Positions 32,174-42,930 of a DNA stretch of 64,000 bases are shown one piece after another. Source of the stretch: Branchipolynoe longqiensis (taxonomy: Eukaryota; Annelida; Polychaeta; Phyllodocida; Polynoidae). Each line of letters starts with the position of its first letter. Position 1 is the stretch's first letter. The stretch lies in NCBI GenBank assembly GCA_030323885.1, contig CM059193.1, forward strand, positions 72,887,543 to 72,951,542. The letters run 5' to 3'. The notes beneath the pieces are model-generated. The model ran no database searches. It worked only from the letters and a program-made list of their open reading frames with translations, and was not told where the DNA came from. Both the position numbers and the translations under genes were made by a program.

Positions 32174-32500
32174 CTGCATAGTCCAATGAAAACATAACAT
32201 TATCGAAAGCAAAATAATTATCTAAGATTTGATTCTACATATCTAACTTAGATATTGGTGCAGTTGTTAAGCATGTGTTGCTGCATTGAAGGGAATATGC
32301 TAAGTCAATTTAATAGAACCTATTACTGCTGACGGCTATGGTGTCAAGAACTTTAGCATGCTTGCCAAAATAAATTTAGCATGTTTGCACGTCAAATATC
32401 TAAGAGGCTATCCATTTTAAATTGAAGTTACTTCAAACTAAAGTAAGGAAGACTAGCAATCAACCATAATATATTCATGTAAAAAAAAGTCAGAAACAGT
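32174..32500. mobile_element. TTAA-family TIR element, diverged
   Basis: gcatagtccaatgaaaacat at the left, then attattgtctaag-like, gcatgcttgccaaaat and the family order up to gtcagaaacag. The right terminus is eroded. Confidence 0.65.
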
Positions 32501-32696
32501 GAACATTTTAGGTGTATCTGTGTCCACTGGGGCTGCAGTCAGGATGTCGGGTAGCGTCTCCTCTGCATAATTAGTGACAGGTGAAGTGCTCGACCTGCAA
32601 ATGACCGGATGGCTGAGGGACAATGGGGGCGATGGATGTCAGCATTGCATTGCAATCAGCATAGGAGTTCCCATGGAGACCTAGTATAATAGTTCC

Positions 32697-33032
32697 AGAC
32701 GGGATGGCCAAATGAGTTAGAGCGTCCGTCTCCCGTGTTGGTAGATCGTGGGGTCGTGGGTTCGAACCCTGGTCGAGTCAAAGCAATGACTTAAAAATTG
32801 ATACTTGTAACTTCCTAGCCTGGCGTTCGGCATTATTAGGATAGGTCAAGGACTGGTTGGTTTAGTGTCAGGATAACGTGACTGAGTGGGATATCAGGCC
32901 ATGGTGCTGGCGGCCTGGTCTTCCAGTGGGGCAGCACTATAAAGTTGCCATGAGTGCACACTGTCACAAGTCGGTACTCGTCCTGATATTACCTTAGACG
33001 TTGCTAGGATGTAAAACAACAAACAAACAAAC
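32697..33032 (+). repeat. SINE-A, full length
   Basis: gacgggatggccaaatgag, gtgggttcgaaccctgg, the full body, the 3' block and a caaacaaacaaac tail. One of the best-preserved copies. Confidence 0.9.
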
Positions 33033-33044
33033 AATATAATAGTA

Positions 33045-33180
33045 GGGGACCAGGTATACTATAGTGTGGGTGTTCAATTCAACACACGGTATACTGTAGT
33101 GTATGTGTGTGTGTGTTCAATTCAACACACGGTATAATGTAGTATGTGTGTGTGTTCAATTCGACATACACACGGACCTG
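33045..33180 (+). repeat. Short tandem repeat, gtgttcaattcaacacacgg unit
   Basis: Three imperfect ~45-bp units containing acacacggtatactgtagt and a GT run. Confidence 0.8.
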
Positions 33181-33640
33181 TTCTAAAAGGGGAAATAACA
33201 GGGCCAACACAACTTTATTCAGGGTTCATACTGGTGTTTAGAAACCTACAAAGTACTTAAATTGATAATTTAAAAAATGAAGTACTGGAAAGTCCTTAAA
33301 GCTTGGAACAGTCATGAAAATATAGTTGCCTGTAAATGTAATCGTATGTTTTAATTTTGTAATCTTGGTTTACAAATATAGATAATTTGTGGGACCCTTT
33401 GTTGTTAAATTCTCTGTGGTTCATTAACTTTTGGGTGGTCAGTAGATGATTCCAGCATCCTCGCAGGGTTGCAGCATGCACAACTTTATAAAGATGGCCA
33501 TGGGATTTCTGTATTTGGTCCTTAAAAAGAGCTGTCTTGGGTCCCTGAAAAGTCATGAGAAAACAACCTTATAGAGAGTGGGAAACATGCTATTTATTCA
33601 TATGACTTCCAGCGATGAAAGATCTCCGGGATTTCCGGGA
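33181..33640. other. Intron 2, no gene seen
   Basis: The minus ORF at 33296-33556 shows no domain. Weak resemblance (gtccttaaagcttgg) to the repeat at 40685 and 51325. Confidence 0.35.
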
Positions 33641-33649
33641 TTTTTCAAT

Positions 33650-33850
33650 CCCGCAGCACCATCAGCGTATACTAATATGTGGTGCACACCCTGCAGCACT
33701 ATCAGCGTATACTATTAATAAATGCTCCAAACGCCGCAGCACTATCAGCATATACTACTAATAAATACTCCAAATGCCGCAGCACTATCAGCGTATACTT
33801 CTAATACATGCTTCAAACAGCGCAGCATTATCAGCGTATATCAATATATA
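33650..33850 (+). repeat. ~55-bp tandem array (cgcagcactatcagcgtata)
   Basis: Five occurrences of gcagca(c/t)tatcagcgtata separated by variable ctaataaatgctccaaac spacers. Confidence 0.85.
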
Positions 33851-34134
33851 TGAAACCTCACTTCCGGAAATTTTCCGCGATTCCCTGACAATGCTAAGCC
33901 TATGGGAGATATCAGCATTTCCGCTTTTTTCCTGGAGACCACTTTCATCCCTGGACTTCATAGATTGTACATCTTGAAATAACCTATTCTCTGGGAGTTA
34001 GTTAGGGTTCAATCAAGGCGTAAGGTCTCAGGTCAAGCTGTGCCAATTTGTGTCATTCAGCTGTTAGAGTGACATAGACGAAGGAATACCCATGGCATTG
34101 GAGGAGCTTTCTCCACTAAATAGAACTGGATCGT

Positions 34135-34345
34135 GTATAGACCTCGCTGACCGAATCGGTAGAGCCCAGGCTTTCCGTGTGGAACGTCGGGAGTTTGATT
34201 CCTGGTCGAGTAAAACCAATGACTTACAAAATTGATACTCGTTGTTACCTAGCGTGGTGCTCGACATTACTATGAAAATTGATAGGGCAACGACTGGTTA
34301 GCTCAGAATCAGGATAATGTGACTGAGCACGAAATTGGGTCACTT
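34135..34345 (+). repeat. SINE-A, 3' truncated
   Basis: The head gctgaccgaatcggtagag and box ggagtttgattcctgg; the body runs to gagcacgaaattgggtcac and stops. Confidence 0.78.
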
Positions 34346-34439
34346 TTTGTTTGTTTATTGATTATAGGTGCAAACTGAGTTTAAAGTGATACTTTCTATA
34401 GTGATATTGATAAGGCTGGGAGGGGGACGATCCCCTCCT

Positions 34440-34735
34440 TCTGCTAGATCATATATGTTGTGGGATTCGGGTTCGAAACCTAGTCGTGTTAAACAAATGA
34501 CTTAAAATTGATACTTTTCGCTTCCTAGCCAGGCGCTCGGCATTATTAGAATAGTGCAAGGACTGGTTGGCTCTGTGTGTGGATAATGTGACTGAGAGGG
34601 TTATCAGGTCATGGTACTGGTGGCATGGTCTCCCAGTGGGGCAGCACTATAAAGTCGCCATGAGTGCGCACTGTCACAAGTCGGTACCCGTCCTGATATG
34701 ACCTTAGATGTTGACAGGATGTAAAACTCCAACAA
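34440..34735 (+). repeat. SINE-A, head truncated
   Basis: Starts around the B-box region (gattcgggttcgaaacctag), with a full body and 3' block, and ends at the caacaaccaaacc tail. Confidence 0.82.
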
Positions 34736-34796
34736 CCAAACCATCATAAATGTCAGTGTGTCCTTAGTGAGGGACCAGCGGAACTCAGAATAATCC

Positions 34797-35633
34797 TATT
34801 AAAGTTGCATGGTCCGATGAAACATATTTTTTTCAAAACCAAAACACTCATATATATATTTGGTTCTATAGATCCAACTTAGATACTAGTGCATTAGCTA
34901 AGGATTGGGAACAGCCTATAAAGAATGATCAGTGAATTTATTACCTCATCCGCTTGGATACCAAATTTGAGACAGGAACACTCATTAAAGCTGCATAGTA
35001 CGATGAAATATCAACTTTTCAAAACCAAACCAATTATCTAGATTTGATTTTACATATCTAACTTAGATACTGATGCACTTATTAGGCATTTGTTTCTGCG
35101 TAGAAGGCAATACTGAGTTAATTTAACAGAACCTGTTACTGCAGAAGTCTATGGTGTCAGAGTTTTGGCAAGCTTGCCAAAACTAATTTTCCATGTTTGC
35201 ACTCAAAATATCTCAAAAGTTTACCATTTAAAATAAAAGTAACGTTGAATTAATGTAAAGTAGATATTAGTGATCGATCTAATATATTTATCTCAGAAAA
35301 AATAAAGAAATTCAAAACTATCGGGCTATGCAACTTTAAGCAATTAGGTCAATCTCGTGGCCTAATTACCCATACCCTCATTCCAACTACCATATATGTA
35401 ACGCGGTCATCGCGAGATGTCAATACCCGTCATAGCTCGAGGACTTTTGGAAAGCTTGTCAAAAGTATTTTGGGTTCTTTCAGCTCAAATTGCTTCAAAA
35501 CTCGCCATTTTTCATCAAAGTTGCTCCGGACTAATGATTACCAGGTTATAACGATCAATTTGATATATTTATCTAAAAAATAAAATAAAAATTCAGACGC
35601 CATCGGACCATGCACCTTTACTATAAATATGCC
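34797..35633. mobile_element. TTAA-family larger relative (T2) carrying a nested ~350-bp copy
   Basis: Outer ends: ttgcatggtccgatgaaac (left) and gccatcggaccatgcacctt (right). A short-family copy is nested at 34985-35338. The outer interior (aattaggtcaatctcgtggc, ggaaagcttgtcaaaagta) matches 26240-27052. Confidence 0.68.
34985..35338. mobile_element. TTAA-family TIR element, ~350 bp
   Basis: agctgcatagtacgatgaaa to atcgggctatgcaactt, flanked by ttaa on both sides. Carries the characteristic palindrome ttttggcaagcttgccaaaa. Confidence 0.85.
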
Positions 35634-35873
35634 AGGAGGATTGCAGCGTAAGCATTTCACCTTATTAGCATGCATATACAGATGATTATTCGGATCATTC
35701 ATCCGATGCCAAGGTTCCACCTGTCATTTACTCAACATCAATGCCTGCAGTTTGTCTGTGTAATATTAGCTGCGCATTCCCCACTGCTGTATTGACAAAG
35801 CCGCGCCACTGAGTGTGTTTGCCGGGTGATCAGGGTGCATGTCGCCGAGTCAGCACTGTTATTGGTCATGTGT

Positions 35874-36140
35874 GCATAGGGGCTTTTATTCTCAGGCAAT
35901 GGAGGTTTCTTCTCAAGGCTTCAAAAATGGTTGCGGAGAGCAACAGCCTAGCTTGGGATTTTTCAACGATGGAATAAAACGCGATGGAATAAAGCGCTAT
36001 AAAACGTCTGCATAGGGGCTTTTATTCTCAGGCAATGGAGGTTTCTTCTCAAGGCTTCAAAAATGGTTGCGGAGAGCAACGGCCTAGCTTGGGATTTTTC
36101 AACGATGGAATAAAACGCGATGGAAGAAAGCGCTATAAAA
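35874..36140 (+). repeat. 136-bp tandem duplication
   Basis: gcataggggcttttattctc begins at 35874 and again at 36010. The copies differ at only a few bases (caacagcc/caacggcc, ggaataaagc/ggaagaaagc). Recent. Confidence 0.93.
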
Positions 36141-36527
36141 CATCATATATTTTTATTAATAAATCAAAAGAATATTTATAATCTCAGGTGGTACGCAGCT
36201 GCGTACTTGCGTATATGGAAGCTAGGCCCCCCTGGAAGGGTTACATTTTTGGAAGCTCCTTGAATTTAGTTTATTAAAGTGGCCCGCTATAGGTTGTTGG
36301 GACTGGAGCTCTCCAAGCATAATTTTGTGTAGATTTCTGTTTATATAACCAAATATGTGCTGGGAACATTCTGTCAGGCTACTCCTGCAGTGTTGTAAAT
36401 GGCTGGGCGGTAGTGAAGAGAAGGGAGAGTAAAAGTATTTAATTTTTGTTTTACAGTAGTACATGTATGCATGATCATCATCATGATCATCATGCTGTCA
36501 GTCACGATGCGACAAAGACTGCTTTCA

Positions 36528-36785
36528 TTACTTGAATGCCGCTCTCCATTTCGCTCTCTGCTGTGAGAGTGATGTCCATGAGTCGGTCTTAATGTCTCTC
36601 AGCTTCAGGTTTCTCTTGATGGTATCCTTGAACTGGAGACGAGGACGCCCTCTATTTTTGTAACCAGATGACAGTTGAGAATAGAGGATCTGCTTTGGTA
36701 GCCTGTCTGATGACATCCTCATGAGGTGTCCAGTCCACTGGAGATTCTTTTTGATCAGAAGATCTTCCATAGAGGGCAGCCCCGT
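36528..36785 (-). pseudogene. LINE (endonuclease-RT type) C-terminal fragment
   Basis: Minus-strand ORF with LQWTGHLMRMSSDRLPKQIL then RGRPRLQFKDTIKRNLK and TDSWTSLSQQRAKWR. This is the standard tail after the RT domain in a common invertebrate LINE, overlapping in type with the fragment at 14330-14760. The upstream polymerase is absent. Confidence 0.85.
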
Positions 36786-37020
36786 CCGTTCGAGTATGCA
36801 TACAGGGAGTATATTTGATCTAATGTAAAATCTGTGTTAGCACAATCTCATTGCATAATTTCCTTGCATGACAAGGGGGAAAAGGTGTAATTTAAAAAGA
36901 AAAAGGGAAAAAAAAGCGATAATAAAGGTAAAACACTGACAAGATTCGAACTTCCAACCTACAGATTACCGAACCAGTACCTTAACCTGTAGACTGGGCA
37001 TATTCCGTCGAAACCATCAC
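36786..37020. other. Intron 2; tRNA-like scrap
   Basis: gattcgaacttccaacct at about 36945 followed by aaccagtaccttaacc resembles a reversed tRNA-type head, but no full cloverleaf can be drawn. Confidence 0.35.
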
Positions 37021-37024
37021 ATTT

Positions 37025-37190
37025 TCAAGTGTCAGGATAATGTGACTGAGTGGGATATCGAGTCATGCTGCTGGCGACCCGGTATCCCAGTAGGGCAGCA
37101 CTATAACGTGACCTTGAGTGCGTACTGTCACAAGTCAGTTCCCGTCGTGCCATGAACTTAAATGTTGCCAGGATGTAAAACCCCAAACAA
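37025..37190 (+). repeat. SINE-A, 3' half
   Basis: From gtgtcaggataatgtgactg through the cagtagggcagcac block to the aacaaacc tail. Confidence 0.82.
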
Positions 37191-37359
37191 ACCCACACGC
37201 CATACCTGAGGTAACGTTATTCCTATTAACCCTATTACCCTATTTACCCTCATGTTTGGGGAATATATATGCAGAACGTGATATTCGCCAGGAATCAATA
37301 ACTGCCGACAAGACCTAGATATTCGCGGCGAGTGAGCATAGATCTTCACAGCTGCATTA

Positions 37360-37892
37360 AGGGTGCATTCCTTACACGTGGCATGTGGCATGTGGTATGC
37401 GAATGCGGCAACAAAATCAAAACGCCTTGAAGTCAATGGACTACATTCCTTACACGTGGTATGTGAATGTGAATGCGTCAAACCGATCGGTCCCTGTAGC
37501 GATCGGTGCGGTGTGCGGCACGGGGGTGCGAATAGAAAACCATCAGTCGCATTTGTCCATTAGTTATAGACGAGGAGAGGCGACTGAGCATTACGGAACG
37601 GTCACGCACAAGGCTTCTGAAGGGAAACATATGGTAGTGGTGGTGGTGGGGGTTCGGGATGGGTTCGGGTTGGTAAAAATGCTACCAGAGCCACAAAAAT
37701 ATGAATACTTATCTATAATTTGGTAATTATAAAGGTAGGAACCCCCATGTGACGTACAAAGAGGTACATAGATATAAATGCAATATTAGGTCATATACAG
37801 TGCAGTATTGAGTATACTTGTTTATTTTTATTTTTTAAATATAGCCAGTTGTGTGCTGCATACCACTTACCGCGTGTAAGGAATGCCCGCTT
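37360..37892. mobile_element. Word-reiterating TIR element, 533 bp (family W1)
   Basis: Left AGGGTGCATTCCTTACACG, right cgtgtaaggaatgcccgctt, flanked by TA. The arms repeat ggcatgtgg/tatgcgaatgcgg words. The interior (about 37620-37860) is the inverse of 40085-40330, including tggtaaaaatgctaccagag. Paired with 40022-40601 in opposite orientation. Confidence 0.82.
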
Positions 37893-37993
37893 TAGAGTAT
37901 ACAGAGATACATCAACAAAAGGCACCATTAGTGCATAGGGAAAGGTTGAAGAGAATGACAATAAGTGGAAACATATGGCTCACCTAGTGTGCC

Positions 37994-38217
37994 CTTAAAG
38001 CTGCATAGTCCGATGAAAGCATCAAATTTTCAAAACCAAAACAATGATCTAGATTTGATGCTACAGATCTATCTTATATACTGATATACTTATTAAGCAT
38101 TTCTTGCTACATGGAAGGAGATAATGAATCAATTTAATAGAATCTGTTACTGCAGAAGTCTACTACTCTGACACTTTGTTAAAGATTTGGGGCATGATTT
38201 CAAATAGATTTGGTTAG
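37994..38217. mobile_element. TTAA-family TIR element, truncated
   Basis: Starts agctgcatagtccgatgaaa after ttaa and runs in family order to ctctgacact, where it is cut. Confidence 0.75.
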
Positions 38218-38221
38218 TTAA

Positions 38222-38921
38222 AGTTGCATAGTCCGATGGTTTAAAATTTCTCAATTTTTTCTGAGATAAATATATTAGATCAATCACTAGTATCTTCTTT
38301 ACATTAGTTCAAAGTTACTTTTATTTTAAAGCTGCATAGTCCGATGAAGCATCAAATTTTCAAAACCAAAATATTGATCTAGAATTGATTCTACATATCT
38401 ATCTTAGATACTGATGCACTTATTAAGCATTTGTTTCTGCGTAGAAGGCAATACTGAGTCAATTTAACAGAACCTGTTACTGCAGAAGTCTATGGTGTCA
38501 GAGTTTTGGCAAGCTTGCCAAAACTAATTTTCAATGTTTGCACTCAAAATATCTCAAAAGTTTACCATTCTAAATAAAAGTAACTTTGAACTAATGTAAA
38601 GTAGATACTAGTGATCGATGTAATATATTTATCTCAGAAAAAATACAGAAATTCAAAACCATCGGACTATGCAACTTTAAGTAGTAAACTTTTTAGATAT
38701 TTTGAGTGCAAACATGGAAAATTAGTTTTGACAAGCTTGCCAAAAGTCTGACACCATAGACTTCTGCAGTAACAGGTTCTATTAAATTGACTCAGTATTG
38801 CCTTCTATGCAGAAACAAATGCTTAATAAGTGCATCAGTATCTAAGTTAGATATATATAAAATCAAATCTAGATAATTGGTTTGGTTTTGAAAATTTGAT
38901 ATTTCATCGGACTATGCAGCT
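38222..38921. mobile_element. TTAA-family TIR element interrupted by another copy
   Basis: Outer copy 38222-38329 plus 38681-38921, flanked by ttaa. The inner copy (38330-38676) sits at an internal TTAA, which is duplicated. Removing the inner copy restores ttttattttaagtagtaaac against the consensus ttttattttaaatggtaaac. Confidence 0.92.
38330..38676. mobile_element. TTAA-family TIR element, 347 bp, nested
   Basis: AGCTGCATAGTCCGATGAAG to CCATCGGACTATGCAACT with ttaa on each side. TTAA duplication is known for piggyBac and Kolobok transposons. The ends do not start with the CCC usual for piggyBac, so the superfamily is open. Confidence 0.93.
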
Positions 38922-39039
38922 TTAATGTATGCGGGATCTGATTATGCTCACCTTTCACTATCCTCTAAATAGCCGAGGCCTCGTCCTCGGCGAAACATCA
39001 ATTATGCTGCACCTGTACTTCGTAAGTACTAGCATAATT

Positions 39040-39062
39040 AATACATATATATATATATATTT

Positions 39063-39095
<33 letters not shown>
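39040..39095 (+). repeat. (TA)n and (T)n tract
   Basis: A short TA run (39043-39060) and a 27-base T run. Confidence 0.95.
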
Positions 39096-39098
<3 letters not shown>

Positions 39099-39104
39099 AC
39101 AGGG

Positions 39105-39588
39105 AGAGACTTTCTTTCATTTTCTGAGATAAATATATTCTACCTTACTTTTGTTTGAAGCAGCTTGTATTTTAAATTGCTAATTTTGGATCTATATATT
39201 TGAAGTTCCAAGATGCAAAATTAATTTTGGCAAGCATGTCAAAACTCTGACACCAAAGGTTTCCGCAATAATGGGGGCATTCGACTGGGCCTCTCTATGC
39301 GAATATCAAAATATTTACTAACAAATTCCTATTCGACTGGGACCGGAAGTGGGTTTATATACGTATGATTCGGATGTGTGTTGTAGCTCCATCCGATCCA
39401 TCCGTAAATCTTGTGGATAGAAAGGGCCCAGTCGAATGCATCCAATATTCTCTTAAAATGACCCAGCATTCCCTTCTATGTGACAACAAATGCTGAATAA
39501 ATGCATCAGTATCTAAGTTAGCTATGTAGCAGCAAGTCTAGATACTATTTTGTTGTTGGAAATTTACTTTTATCGGATTATGCAGCTT
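39105..39588. mobile_element. TTAA-family element interrupted by a TIR element
   Basis: Family sequence in order from ttctgagataaatatattct to atcggattatgcagctt, broken at 39271-39445 by an unrelated TIR element. The left terminus is lost. Confidence 0.75.
39271..39445. mobile_element. Word-reiterating TIR element, 175 bp, nested
   Basis: Left ATGGGGGCATTCGACTGGGC, right gcccagtcgaatgcatccaa, TA on both sides. The empty site gcaatattct aligns with gcagtaacaggttct of the host element, supporting a TA duplication. Confidence 0.85.
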
Positions 39589-40021
39589 TAAAACAAAGAA
39601 GTGGAAAAAGGACAACAAAAGGTACTAAAAAAAAAGAAATGTTGTGCATTGCAATAACTTTCCGACGCACAATAGGATGTATATACCACTGCTAATGTGG
39701 ATTCGATTTACTTCGGACAAGACCGGCTTCAATTATGAAGATAAAGTACTGTCAGAACAAGCCGAAGCGCCAATTATTCAGTCCAGCAACTTTGTCAAGG
39801 ACTTTCGATCAATTCCAGGCGATGCTGTATGCCCCCCAACCCCTTTACACAGAACCACCTCGAAATGCCACAAAGCCATGCGGCTTTGGCTGCGGGTTTG
39901 CGCATGCGCCGCGTTTCTTTCCGACCTTTGATTTCTTCTACTTCCGGCAGCGCGGCTGCGCGTGCGCACCGTCAATTTTTACTGCGCAGCGTCTCCTGTT
40001 CGCATCGATCCGCGTCATTAA

Positions 40022-40601
40022 AGCTGAGATTCCTTCTACGCGGTATGCGGTATGCGAATGGGAAGATTCCTTCTACGCGGTATGCGGCATGCGGCACACA
40101 ACTGGCTATATTTAAAAAATAAAAATAAACAAGTATACTCCATACTGCACGGTATATGGCCTAATATGCCATGTATATCTATGTAACTCTTGGTACGTCA
40201 CAAGGAGGTTCTTACCTTTATAATTACCAAATTATAGATAAGTATTCATATTTTTGTGGCTCTGGTAGCATTTTTACCAACCCGAACCCCCACCACAACC
40301 ACTACCTGATGTTTCCCCTCAGCACCCCTGTGTGAGACCGTTCCGTAATGCTCAGTCGCCTCTCCTGGTGTTAAACTAATGGAGACATCAGACTCAGGTT
40401 TCTATTCACATCCTCAGTGCCGCATACCGCATGCCGCACCGATCGCTACAGGGACCGATCGAGTTGTCGCATTCGCATTCGCACTCGCATTCGCATACCG
40501 CGTGTAAGGGTTGTAGCCCATTGACTTCAAGGCGTTTCGATTTTTTGCCGCATTCGCATTCGCATACCGCATGCCGCATACCGCGTGTAAGGAATCTTAG
40601 C
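40022..40601. mobile_element. Word-reiterating TIR element, 580 bp (family W1, inverted copy)
   Basis: Left agctgagattccttctacgc, right gcgtgtaaggaatcttagc, flanked by ttaa. The arms repeat gcggtatgcgg/ccgcattcgc words. The core is the inverse of 37620-37860. It lies 2.1 kb from its sister in opposite orientation. Confidence 0.82.
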
Positions 40602-40684
40602 TTAAGTCATCGTGTTCATAGCAGAGCGGCGGGTTTTACCAGATAATTCCCCAAGCGCGGTCTGGATTTATAATTGCCGGCTCC

Positions 40685-40885
40685 TGTCGGGAAAAGTCTT
40701 GAACTTCATTTGCCCCAAATTCAATGCTATTTTGAAAAGCCTTGGATTCCATTGAACTGTCCACACTGTAAATTGGTCTAAAGTCGCTGCTGCCATTGTT
40801 TCCCCCCTCCTGAAATCTAAATGAAAAAAGTATTGAATCCCTATAAAAACAGTCTTGAAATAGCCTTGAATTCCAAACGTAAACA
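40685..40885. repeat. Interspersed repeat R1
   Basis: Shares tcctgaaatc(c/t)aaatgaaaa, cattgaactgtcc and cttgaaatagccttgaattc with 51325-51560. No coding match; origin unknown. Confidence 0.65.
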
Positions 40886-41094
40886 TAGTTCATATTTCGC
40901 ACCCTTCTTAATAAGTCTCGAGGACATTCTCGTTGTGTTTGGACAATGAATTGTTTGCAATCGTCGTCAAATGACTGTTTTATAGAAAATCGTTATATCA
41001 CTGTATGCATGTATGTACGTGTGCTAATATATAAAGATCACTAGAAACCTCTATATATACGTTATTAATGAGTTATTCAATCAATACCAGCTGC

Positions 41095-41155
41095 ATGCCG
41101 TCCTGATATGACCTTAGCTGTTGCCAGGCCGTAAAACTCCAACAACCAACCAACC
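41095..41155 (+). repeat. SINE-A 3' end fragment
   Basis: cgtcctgatatgacc, then ttagctgttgccagg and a caaccaaccaacc tail. Confidence 0.75.
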
Positions 41156-41340
41156 AGCTGCATGCACTAAGTTTCTATTGAGCTGTATCCAAAAGGGCTA
41201 TTCATGTTTGGGCATTAACAGACATTTTTACTGATATAATTGAATAACAGATATTACTGCTATTACCTGATGGAATTCCTCGAATCCTGTAATTACCTAT
41301 TCAACTACCAGAATTGCTTCAGAGCAGACGACGACAATGT

Positions 41341-41675
41341 GAGTTAGTTAGTTAGTTAGTTTGTTGTTGTTTTGCACCCTGGCAACATCTAAGGTCATAT
41401 CAGGATGGGTACCGACTTGCTACAGTGTACACTCATGGTGACTTCATAGTGCTGCCCCACTGGGAGACCATGCTGCCAGCACCATGACCTGAGACCGAAT
41501 GCGGGAGCCGAATCGGTAGAGCGCAGACTTCCTGTGCGGACGGTCAGCACTTCGATTCCTGGTCGCATCAAACCAATGACTAACAAAATTGATACTTGCG
41601 CTCAGCATTATTAGAATAGGGCAAGGACTGGTTAGCGGAGTGTCAGGATAATGTGACCGAATAGGATATCAGATC
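41341..41675. repeat. Two SINE-A pieces joined head to head
   Basis: Minus-oriented 3' half at 41341-41490 (aacatctaaggtcatatcag), then at once a plus-oriented 5' half at 41490-41675 (gagccgaatcggtagagcgc). The junction creates an inverted arrangement. Confidence 0.8.
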
Positions 41676-42157
41676 GTTAAACCAAACTTGAAGGGACTAT
41701 ATAAATTTGTTTGGATTAACCGATCATTGGTTTACCCGAGCTTTGGCTTTGACTTTGAGTAAGAGTGTATTGCACATGTAATATACAATGTATGTGGACA
41801 CTTTGATTATTGGTTTTTATGTACATACAGTATAACCCCGTTAAATCAGTCTCGGTTAGACCAAACGATCGGTTAATCCAAACAAATTTCTAGGGTCCCT
41901 TCAAAATACTACCATTTATCATATGAAAAAGTCGCCGGCGTCTCAGATGACCTTATAACCACATGAAAGTTTAATTGTACCGGAAGGGGCATGGGGCCTC
42001 AAATCCGGTTTGGATTAACCGATAATTTGGATTAAACAACTTTCGTTTAATCAACTTTTTTATGTGATAAATGGTAGTATTTTGCCGGGCCGCCGAAAAA
42101 AGTTTGGATTAACCGATCGTTTGGTTTAACCAAGCTTGGTTTAACGGGGTTCTACTG
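41672..42157. mobile_element. Pogo/Tigger-like TIR element, composite copy 2
   Basis: The inner unit 41828-42157 has CAGTATAACCCCGTTAAA and TTTAACGGGGTTCTACTG with TA on both sides. The preceding 155 bp repeats the same extra left part seen at 2452-2635, but its own outer end is cut. Confidence 0.82.
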
Positions 42158-42159
42158 TA

Positions 42160-42715
42160 TTCTAAAAATCCATAAGCCATGCAAATGCATATACTATGTT
42201 TATGTAAATTCTTGCTAATGTAGTCTATGGCAGGAGGACCAGTGGGCCAGCACTGAAAAAAATACCAATTCAGGGCAATGAAATTGAAATATTAACAAAG
42301 AAAACACACCAAAATCACATATTTAAGTTACTTTGATCCAGTTTAGAAAAACCTTTTTAAAAAAAAATTAAAAATACCACTACGAAGTAGCTTATTGATA
42401 ATATTCAGAATTTACATATAAGAAGAGCTGAGTCAGCTTATTTTTTAGTAGTATCCATGACATTACAAGGATCAAAGCGTTGCACTGGACAAAGACGGGA
42501 TCTAGCTAGGATCTCTGTTATCCAGTTATAGCAGTGGTAGTAGACTTTAAAGAGAGATACAATAAAACGTTATAATTAGCATCTTGACTTGCCTCCACTC
42601 CCTAACAAGCATGCATTATTACCCAACCCATTTTTAATGTAATACCTAGTCATCTGACACATTTAATTATTTAGACAATTACAGATACATTACAAAATAA
42701 CACTTTATTCCATAT
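42160..42715. other. Intron 2, no feature seen
   Basis: AT-rich unique-looking sequence. Confidence 0.4.
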
Positions 42716-42719
42716 TAAT

Positions 42720-42930
42720 AGTATTATATCTATTATATTATTGAAAAAGGTCAAGCTTGTTTTATTTACCCACGTCTCTAGAGTACATTGATTTTTATCA
42801 TCGGCTATTGGACGTCAAACATATGGTCATTCTGACATATTTGTTTGGAAGAAATCAGCTTCCGCCACATAGGGTACTCTTTCCGATAAGCAGCAAGGTG
42901 GACACCCTACCGCCTGAGCTACGTCGCGTT
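42720..42930 (-). repeat. SINE-B, internally deleted
   Basis: Minus orientation. The tail end is at about 42755 and the conserved gacgtccaatagccgatga block and the head (cctgagctacgtcgcgttcc on the plus strand) are present. About 110 bp of body is missing. Confidence 0.82.
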
